Shown: positions 56,073 through 64,000 of the stretch, one piece after another
Layout: every line of letters starts with the position of its first letter
Position numbering within the stretch: position 1 is the first letter of the stretch
Assembly: GCA_003116995.1 (NCBI GenBank)
Contig: BDSL01000136.1
Coordinates: 124,001-188,000, forward strand
From: Yamagishiella unicocca
Taxonomy: Eukaryota > Chlorophyta > Chlorophyceae > Chlamydomonadales > Volvocaceae
Reading direction: 5' to 3'
Length of the DNA stretch: 64,000 bases
Program-made: the position numbers and the translations under genes
The notes under the pieces: model-generated
Seen by the model: the letters and a program-made list of their open reading frames with translations, nothing else
What the model was told of the DNA's origin: nothing
Databases searched by the model: none

Positions 56073-56690
56073 CGTCGGTCACGGTGGCGTATTGGGATTA
56101 GCAACCTGCGTATTGGAAACCGCGCCCCGGCGTATTGGGATTAGCAACCTGCGTATTGGAAACCGCGGCCCCAGCGTATTATGATTGCTGACCTGCGTAT
56201 TGGAACGGCGGCCCCGGCGTATTTGGATCGCTGACCTGAGTTTTGGAACGGCGGCCCCGGCGTATTATGATTGCTGACCTGCGTATTGGAACGGCGGCCC
56301 CGGCGTATTTGGATCGCTGACCTGAGTTTTGGAACGGCGGCCCCGGCGTATTATGATTGCTGACCAGCGTATTGGAACGGCGGCCCCGGTGTATTGGGAT
56401 TGCTGCCCTGAGTATTGGAACGGCGGCCCCGGTGTATTGGGATTGCTGCCCTGAGTTTTGGAACGGCGGCCCCGGTGTATTGGGATTGCTGCCCTGAGTT
56501 TTGGAACGGCGGCCCCGGTGTATTGGGATTGCTGCCCTGAGTATTGGAACGGCGGCCCCGGCGTATTGGGATTGCTGCCCTGAGTATTGGAACGGCGGCC
56601 CCGGCGTATTGGGATTGCTGCCCTGAGTATTGGAACGGCGGCCCCGGCTTATTAAGATCGCTGCCCTGAGTATTAAAAACCGCCCTTGGA
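56073..56690 (+). repeat. Tandem array of a 42-47-bp unit (right inverted partner)
   Basis: About 14 units of the type ggaacggcggccccggcg plus tattgggattgctgccctga. The first units (gattagcaacctgcg, ggaaaccgcg) are the complement of the array at 41952-42112, and the left flank gggtgggcatcccccctgga matches too. Confidence 0.88.
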
Positions 56691-57139
56691 TTAGAAAATG
56701 ACTTATCCGCTGTGACCGCCGGATAAGTGGATTAGTGCCTCATGCCCACCCTCTGGCTGCGTCGACCTCGTGACCTATTCACGCAGCAAGGAGCCGCGGG
56801 CGTTCTTCAAGCGCGGTGTGTTACATTGTGTAGAAGCACAACCAAAACAACCAACACAACCAACACAACCAAGCAGAAGAACCACGCCGAGGAATGAGGC
56901 GTGGTTCCGCTAAATACTCTGCGGCACCAACGGATTTGGTCAGAAGGGCCCTGCGCCCGACCTGAATCGCGAGATTCACACGTGTCCCCATCGTTGTCGG
57001 AACGAGTGGAAACCGAATCCATGACGCAATCAATCCTAACAGCAACAGAGGCGCTGTAGTTACGGCAACAGCATACAAGCGGGAACGCAGATGTCCTGGC
57101 TCCGGAACCAGTGCCGGTGAAACGTACGTGCCGGCGCTG
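56691..57139. other. Unassigned spacer with a short hairpin
   Basis: Contains the 9-base inverted pair acttatccg/cggataagt (56701-56728) and an aaccaacac-type simple repeat near 56838-56870. No gene seen. Confidence 0.5.
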
Positions 57140-58091
57140 GGGCGTGGCACCACCACTGGAAAAGATGAGCCAGTGCTAGAGGCCCCAGGACCAGATGACA
57201 AGTTCGAATTGACATATGCAAAACAGAGGGCTCCCCAGAAGGATGGCAACCCAGCTACCCCTGGGTACATCAAGGCCACCTGGCAGATGCTTATCAAAGG
57301 ATCCCTCGAACGGGCATTTTCTAGAGTAGGTGGGCCACGCGAGCGCAACTCACAGTGCCCTACAACGCATGAGGAATAGCAGCATGTCCATGGTACCAAA
57401 TTGGGTTGGCTGTAAAAAGTATGGTAGCAGACGGCGGGGGGGCCATGCAAGACAGCGCCAGCTGAAAAAACCGCGCAACTGTGCTACGCTGGGACCTAAG
57501 ATACCTCACAACGCAACAAATGAAATGTTTAGGTGACCTCAATCCCGGTTCACCCAGGACAATAAGGGGGGCCATGTCCTGGACTTAAAAGAGGCAAGCC
57601 GGGCCTAACAGGGGGACCACAGCAAGACCAGCAGACCTGAGCAGACGCCCGAAAGGCACCGAAAGGTACAGGGACCCTGCTCGCCACCGACAAGATAGAT
57701 CGGCAGGCATACCGAACATTGCACGAGCAAGTAAGCGGGCAATTCCAGAAGTGGTGCAGGCTAGAGGACACCGGGCCGGCTCTGGCCGCCAAAGGAAGCC
57801 CCCCCCAACCATAGGCGACGAAATGCTGGTGTTACTACTATGCTGGCATTTCCGGTGGCGCTGCATGCTACTGCTCTTGAAAGGTCAAGCCAGCACTAGG
57901 GGCCCCTGGACCAGATGACAAGTTGGAGCCTGACGGAAGGTATGCACAACAGCGCGCGGGTTCCCCACAAGAATGACAACCCAGCGGCCAGTCGTCAAAT
58001 CCCGGACAGCACGTGTTCCCATCCTCCAACCACACGCTCTTCCATTCACGCATACTAAACCGAAAATAGCATACACGATCATCTGCTTCAT
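57140..58091 (-). mobile_element. Retrotransposon leader copy, opposite strand, rearranged
   Basis: The complement, from tgaagcagatgatcgtgtat at 58091, follows the leader of 42600-43430 to about 57270 (ggatcctttgataagcatct). A second piece of the leader around gaacttgtcatctggtcctg follows. ORFs are missing. With 55604-55860 it gives at least four copies of this leader in the window. Confidence 0.7.
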
Positions 58092-58814
58092 TGTTTTTAT
58101 AGTGGGCTCCAGACCCAGGTAGAGCCAGCGGGCCATGCAATGTAGAGGATACGACTAGGGCGAAGGAAAACCCAACCAGGCAGGACAGCACGAGGAACGA
58201 GTGAAGAACGTTTGCAGCGATGCACCGCTGCATCGTCCGTTCCCGTCTTCCGGACGACTCGGCTCTAGCTCGGAGCTGCCGCGTCACCTTATGGGTGCAT
58301 GTTTTCTCCTTGGACAAGGCGCCTGTTCGAATGCTGGTTGCCTCGAAACCCTGCCCCCTGCCCACTTCCCCGCTCTTTGTAACCGTGTTGCTTCCCCGGT
58401 TCGAGACCTCTCTGTCATTGGCCCGACTCAACAAAAAAATCAAGGCGCCACACCCTAGTCGTGCACTACAGTAGAACGGCAATGGCGACACCTTACCGAC
58501 TTACACTTACTCCGTTAGCCACAGTTTGCCTGAGTTGAACCCTGTTGAACCACTTACTCCATTAGCCACCGTTTGCCTGAGTTGAACAGGGGTTTGTTTG
58601 GTAGGGTATGGTCAGCGCTCAACATCTTGCTGGCGGTCTTCTTAACCATCGGCCACATCGTCTGACACTGAGAAAGACGGAGGAAACAAAGACCCTACCC
58701 TATCTATCCTATATTCCTATCTATCGGTAGCTCGTTGTGGTGGGCAGCACCGGCGTACATACGTTCACGGAAGACATCGCTCTCTCGTTAGGCAAAGGGG
58801 AACGGAAGGCGTGA
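58092..58814. other. Unassigned sequence between repeats and the orphan exon
   Basis: Contains a direct duplication of about 38 bases around gccacagtttgcctgagttg at 58510-58590. Downstream exons of the gene starting at 59108 should lie here, but none could be recognised. Confidence 0.4.
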
Positions 58815-58833
58815 TCACCACGTGCATACGCAC

Positions 58834-59108
58834 CTGGTGCACGTAAAGGAGGCGGGGGGCCCCATGGAACCGTCCAGTCGGTAGACGTAGATCTTGGGCT
58901 CCGGCTCATCGACCGAGGGCCCGAGGCAAAAATAGGCCTCGTTGCGGCCATGCAGGTCTGACAGCGGCAGCAGCGACAGCACGTCGCGCGCAGCCTGCAC
59001 CGCCCCCTGCCTGCGCACGTTTTGGATGGCAGCGCGAAGATCAAGTTTAGCGGGCTTGGCGGAGCCGTCGACGCATTTGAGGAGTTCGCTGAGGCTGCCC
59101 GGAGCCAT
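58834..59108 (-). CDS. Orphan first exon of an unidentified gene (possible SERAC1-like paralogue)
   Basis: Starts MAPGSLSELLKCVDGSAKPA and runs 91 codons plus two bases to a donor in ccaggtgcgt at 58834-58832. Composition is clearly protein-like: DLRAAIQNVRRQGAVQAARD, LLPLSDLHGRNEAYF. It ends PEPKIYVYRLDGSMGP. The IYxYRLDG motif recalls GIYRLDGES in the hydrolase gene at 62007-63787, so it may be the N-terminal exon of a paralogue. No later exons were found before the repeat-rich DNA begins, which suggests a broken gene. Confidence 0.55.
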
Positions 59109-59196
59109 GCTTGCTGCTACGCCAGTTGACAGCTGTATGTGGTGCCACGCGCTATATGATCAAGGCACTTCTAATTACTGGCAAGCCGGGAGAGCC

Positions 59197-59207
59197 ATTA
59201 TATACCC
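59197..59207 (-). promoter_or_regulatory. Candidate TATA box for the orphan exon
   Basis: The complement reads gggtatataat about 90 bases upstream of the ATG at 59108, which would leave a leader of about 60 bases. Confidence 0.35.
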
Positions 59208-59208
59208 G

Positions 59209-60067
59209 ATTTTCTGGTTACGTATAGCAGTCATGAAGCTTCCACGTTCCTTAGCCCTCTTGCTGGTTGCCGTCTTCTAGCAGCGCTGTAGCAGCGCGGA
59301 CAACCAAAAGATGTCCCGTGGGCCACCCAGATCACGTGACGCGGAATCACGGGCGCTGTCCTAGGGGCCGCTGTCGTGTTCCTGGTCAACGAACGCGAGT
59401 GACACTGCGCGACCGCCGCTATATCAGCGCGGGAGCATCGGGCCACATACAGGATGGACCAACGAAAGCATCGTCGCGCGTCGCACCTCTACCGGGCTTG
59501 CACCATGTTTACTAGTTAGGCATGCATTGCTGCTGCTCGCTGCTGGACCCGATTTATTTCCCCGGCACCGCCGGCACTGCGCACCTCTGGACCTCTGTTC
59601 GCGTCATGTCGGAGGTGCTCCCCTGGTCCGTAGATAATGACGATCCGCAAACAAGCTGCCGTGAGGACTATGGCTTACAATGCAAGAAGCCTTGGGTCGG
59701 TAGTAGTAGTTAACAATGACAGTGGCTTCCAGACCAAAAGTTCGGTTGTTGTAACGGTTACTGTGGGTTCCAGACCAAGAGGTAGAACCATCGGGCACAT
59801 CGCCTGAATCGACAGGCCGTAGGCACACAGAGCAGCAGCCAGCACCCCAGGGGGAATTTGCACTAGAGGCTCCCCTATCAGGAACCGACAACAACCAACC
59901 TAACAGCCCAGCAACCTACGAACCAGTGAAGCACCGCAACGATGCAAGCATCGGGACCAGCCGCCTTTCATCCCAAAAAACACGGACCCCAAGCAGGGCT
60001 CAACGCGCATATAGAATCGGAAAGTAATAAGCAAGGGAACCCCGCTCCCCAAGACAACCCGGACCGA
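59209..60067. other. Non-coding stretch, probably 3' part of a decayed L1-like element
   Basis: Follows the ORF2 remnant at 60068-60496 on the minus strand. The complement near 59705-59790 shows two copies of a ttggtctggaa motif followed by gccactgtcattgtt or cccacagtaac. Similar cccactgtaac units recur at about 60870-60945. No gene seen. Confidence 0.4.
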
Positions 60068-60496
60068 TCACGAATCCACCAGTATCTCAGCCGGTCCTCC
60101 GCACACAAGGCGACTGGCGACAACCCGCAAGAAAGGATGCCGAGGCCCCACTGCATCCCAGCCTTTCTGGGGAAGCTCCAACGCAGCAAAGCTCCTCAGA
60201 AGGGCCCAAAACTTCACCACCCCACAGCGAATGGCACGATCCAGGAGACCACTTCCCGGAGTAAGAGGGGGACCACCAGCACCCGCCCTTTTCAAGGCCG
60301 CGGCCATAAACCGGCGCCCCACCTCCATGGCAGAAATAGCCGCGAGTGTTCTGGAAGGCTGATGACGCTTGTACGGCATGGCTGCCGAACTTTCTGTTCC
60401 GGACCTATAAATCGCCTTTGCCGTCCAGTAGACGGGGACTCTGAACACTTGCTGAACACCTAAAGAGTCGGCCGGGTCGTGCCCTGGCTTAGGCAT
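60068..60496 (-). pseudogene. C-terminal ORF2 fragment of a second L1-like family
   Basis: The end of this frame (VVKFWALLRSFAALELPQKG then WDAVGPRHPFL) aligns with the ORF2 C-terminus of copies 1 and 2 (DFWARLSAFAELGLAPRGWG then AIPSDHPFL). The rest is diverged. There is no RT or endonuclease, so it is a 5'-truncated relic of a different lineage on the minus strand. Confidence 0.65.
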
Positions 60497-62006
60497 ACGA
60501 AACTATACGTCTCACGTTGCACACCCGGGCAAGCCAAAATAAATCCTATTTATAGTTATTTTATTCGCCGGCCGTGGCTTTAAACAACCTTGCAAAGTAA
60601 GAGGCTCCCCGTGATGCCCCCCATTCGGGATTGGTGGGTTGTTGTTTTTGGCGTAGAGCACGGGCACGGGCACGGGCGCGGGCACAATAGCTAGGCGATA
60701 CACATCATGAAACAAGCTTGATACTGGGTCCAAGGGACGACTCAACCTCACGGCCCCAATTGCAAGTGCTTCGCAGCAACAGTGGGTCCCAAACGCAAGG
60801 AAGTGCAGTGCCGTAGATCGATCTCTACAAAGTGGCCGAAAACAATGCGGAAAAGGGAAGGAAACAAAGTTTACAGTGGGTCCCTGTAACCATGGCAAGA
60901 CACCCAATCATTTTAGTGGTAGCAGCAGTTACAGTGGGCTCAAACCAGAAGAGGAAGAGCCAGTGGATTAGCTGACTGAGCACTGAAGCGGGATCAACCA
61001 GGGCTGAGGGAAACCTGCCAGACCAGTTAGCACGAGCGAGCCACCCAGCCAGGAACGAGCAAACCCGGCGAGGACGCGCGAAGGCCCGTGACCACGGGGG
61101 AGTTTGCTGCAAGGGCCCCCCATTCGGCGATGGACCCCGACGACCCCAAGCATTAGGCGTACCAACATACCTGACAGCCAATCGCGGGCAGCAACTGGGA
61201 AAGCTCCCCGCCCCAGAACTCCTCCCAAAAGGACAAACCTGAAGGACAGACCAGAGGCCTAACAGAACGACCAGCGGAAATCTAGTATACCACAGACAGC
61301 CACTGTAATTGTTACTACTAGACAGCCCCTCAAGCCGTGGGCACACCACCCGGTGGTTCCCGCCATGCGTCCTTTCCGTCACACGGTTCCATGGTGCCAA
61401 CCCATTCAGCCCAATACGCGCGCGCCAAGCAGCTGCCGCCGTATACATATACGGTTTTGTTGGCAGAGTCACCGGGCCCAGCGTTTGTGAGGCTGGGCGC
61501 CCCGTGTCCCACACCCGACCACTTTTTTCCTATTACTATTGAGGTCCCATCATGCCAGGTTGTGTCGCCGTCCCCTAGGATGCTCATTTGCATCGCCAAC
61601 GGCCGCTCGCGCTAATGGGCCCCTCATGGTGGCGCTGGTCTGCGGGCCCTGCAGACAGCCTCTTACTTCCCCCCTGTCCGGGCCGCCCCGTGCTGGCTCG
61701 CCATCGGTTTGCAACTCCTCTCTGTGGCCCGGGTCGGGATTATCATCCCCTTGCTGTTGCTGCCTGCCGACGGGTCGGTCACACCCCATCCCTTCTATAG
61801 ATTCCACCCAGGCCATGCGGGCCCCGTCGTCCTCCAAGAGGCCCGCCTTAACCCTCCCTCTATATGCCTAGCGTCCTGCCGCCGTGTAGGTGTCGCCCAG
61901 TGTGCACCCATCGCCTCCTTGCGCCTTATGACCGTCATCTTGCTCGGGTGCTACAGGATTTCGTCGGCCAGAAGCTGTCCTTGCTCCATATCTGCATCCT
62001 GTATGG
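60497..62006. other. Intergenic, repeat-like; 3' side of the hydrolase gene
   Basis: Contains cccactgtaac-type units at about 60870-60945 and a GGGCAC-rich hexamer run at 60658-60690. A minus-strand frame of 229 codons (60825-61514) matches nothing known. Part should be the 3'UTR of the hydrolase gene. Confidence 0.4.
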
Positions 62007-63787
62007 TCACGGGTCCAGGTCCAGTAGTTTAGAGGCGTTATGGTTGTCATCTGGTTGGTGGGGGCCTATCAGGTGTATGGGGGGCCCGTTGTCTACCCGT
62101 GGGAGGTCAGCAACAGCAACAACAGCGTGCTTCACCTTCATTCGCAACATTTGTTCCCTGATAAAGTTGACCAGCACCGAGTATGCGCCCTGGGTCTGAG
62201 AGGCTGGCTTCACGATGTTGATGTGGTCGGCTTCCACCCTCTCCCTGACGCAGTCGTCCAGGAATGCAGAGCCCTCGGGGACGATGACCTGGGATCCACC
62301 AACGAGCCCGGGCTGCGGCAAAGAACACCAGGGCCCATAAGTACGCAGGGGCACAGCGGTGGGCTCAGTTCCTTGCGGCCAGAACCCCTGCAGTCCTACA
62401 ACCGTACTAACACTGAAATCATTTCTGGAATACCGGGCAAATTCATTTTGGGTCATGTGATGTCGAGCAACCCGCAGGAAATTCCCACCTGCGGACCTGT
62501 CACGAAAATTTAAGCAAGGCAGGGATCGTACACGTCGTGCCTGGTCTGAGAGTGCCATGCCGATGTGTACTCTTGCCAGGCTGGATAGCCCAGAGTGTTA
62601 CTAGCCCGGGTTTTGTGCCCTGTGAGGCCAGCCAGTCTTGTGCGAGCACTTCAATCGTATAACGATAGCCGACATGCTCCGTATTTTCAGGGACTTCCGA
62701 TCAGACATACGGTATGGAAGTCACAATTGGCCCTAATCCGGGATGAGACGGGGAAGGAGTGAAACCCCCCCAGTGGCTTTGCGCGAATAGGAATGAATCT
62801 GAACGCCATCAGATAGGTGGCGGATGGAGGTTCTAGGAGCCCAATCACCCCTACATACGGTCCCCCCCTACATACGTACCAGCTGCAAGGGCTTCTGTTC
62901 AGCGAAGCAAAGGACGCGAACCTTGTCGGGTATCGCTCCGAAGAACCGGGCCTTGACATGTTCGTTCGCCTTGTTGAAGACCTCCAGGTACCCCAGCAGT
63001 GACTGGTTCAGCTGCCCGTTTACCAGAGCAGCGGCACTCGCCAGCAGCCCGTGGGCACGGGCCGCAATGGGCGATCCGTTGTGCGGCGTGGCGTAGTAGA
63101 CCAGCGCGCAAAGGTTGTCCTTGAAGGCGGCTGCACGACGATGAGTCTCTTCAGACTCATTCCCAGATGTACTGAAGACCTGTGCTGAGTGGACCATCGC
63201 GTTCATCATCAGACCACCCATGCTGTGCCCCACCAGCACCACTTTGCGCCTGTCCCAGCCCACAGCCACTTGCGTGGAGATGAGCTGTCGGAGCAATGTG
63301 TCCGCGGCCGCCTCCAGCACAAAGTCCTCCTCGCCAGGGACCAGCTGGCGGTTTGCCTTGTAGCTAACCGAGAGGATTCGGGCCCGGTTAAATCCCTCCT
63401 CCTTCGGCAGCCACTCGGCAGGCCAGAGCACCTGCAGTTCGGGAGAGTGAGCGGACCCAATGCACAAGCCAGCAGCCGGCGGGAGATTTCAGATGCGATG
63501 GCGGCCGGGGGGCAGTCACCGTGCGCCTGGTGAGGTGCGTGCTTCTTCTCAGGGCTGGCAATCGCAAATGCAAATAAGTGTAATGTACTGAACAGGTTCG
63601 TTCGTAGGGATCTCACCTTGCCATTGAGTGTATCCGACGTCCATGTGTGTTTCCAGGCTTTGCATCCAGTTTGAAGGTCGTGTTGAAGACCATGAATGAA
63701 CACGAGGTCGAAGGTCATCCCCACTTCCGACTCGCCATCCAGACGGTAGATCCCGTACTCGCCATTTAGCAACAGCTCCCGAGGCTC
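62007..63787 (-). CDS. SERAC1-like alpha/beta hydrolase (5' end not resolved)
   Basis: Minus-strand exons in phase: 63787-63617, 63431-62880 and 62312-62007, coding for 342 residues to the stop at 62007. Exon one gives FDLVFIHGLQHDLQTGCKAW. The next gives WPAEWLPKEEGFNRARILSV, the nucleophile elbow VVLVGHSMGGLMMNAMVHS and VYYATPHNGSPIA. The last gives VIVPEGSAF and VEADHINIVKPAS with the likely catalytic His. Order and wording fit SERAC1/PGAP1-type serine hydrolases, which act on lipids or thioesters. The SERAC1 role in phosphatidylglycerol remodelling is known from animals only. The first exon must lie upstream. An ATG at 63963 (MQQPPQSTDRVYEVPG) is a candidate but its splice phase does not fit cleanly, so the gene may continue past the window. 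Confidence 0.8.
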
Positions 63788-64000
63788 CTGAGGACAAGCA
63801 ACGGGGCAGCGTCTTTGCGCGCGCGACGTTTACGAGATGGTGGCTGCCTACCTTTCACACCTGGTGGCCCGGCGCAGCAGATACGTGGGTTACAGCGCTT
63901 ACCGTTACCGCTGTTACCCGGTACTTCGTAGACTCTGTCTGTAGACTGCGGGGGCTGCTGCATCTATCGCTGGGGCAGCCGCTCCATCCCCAAAGAACTA

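Overview
The window looks like nuclear DNA of a volvocine or other chlamydomonadalean green alga. The evidence is very high GC, intron-dense genes with C-rich tracts before the acceptors, long Gly/Ala/Pro low-complexity runs in exons, TGTAA polyadenylation signals, a ciliary gene (CFAP299) and an alga-type PDAT. No prokaryotic operon, rRNA, tRNA or CRISPR array was recognised. Exon joins given here were made by eye from GT/AG sites, reading-frame continuity and family conservation.

Layout. From 145 to 30710 four host genes lie on the plus strand: CFAP299 (145-2599), an F-box/leucine-rich-repeat protein (3518-8371), phospholipid:diacylglycerol acyltransferase PDAT1 (9044-16152) and the Ski2 RNA-exosome helicase (17371-30710). 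A large minus-strand gene (about 31878-39648) converges on SKI2. It combines three Trp-anchored WNxFQ boxes, a very long disordered region and a C-terminal GIY-YIG domain that resembles plant EFFECTOR OF TRANSCRIPTION proteins. Many introns of these genes carry short dispersed repeats of two families.

From about 39.9 to 58.1 kb the DNA is almost entirely repeats: a 1.15-kb TTAA-flanked non-autonomous element, inverted tandem arrays, and a head-to-tail series of one APE/RT non-LTR (L1-like) retrotransposon family. The series holds an ORF-less 5'UTR/3'UTR derivative, a 5'-truncated copy, a near full-length copy with a 5' minisatellite, ORF1 and ORF2, and a short truncated tail. Each new copy starts where the tail of the previous one ends. 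The two ORF2 copies carry single-base C-tract frameshifts at different places.

From 58.1 kb to the end there are an orphan minus-strand first exon, a decayed fragment of a second L1-like family, and the 3' part of a minus-strand SERAC1-like alpha/beta hydrolase gene that runs toward or beyond the right edge. The host genes have unrelated roles (cilium, protein turnover or adaptor, lipid, RNA decay, DNA-associated nuclease-like, hydrolase), and nothing suggests that they form a pathway.
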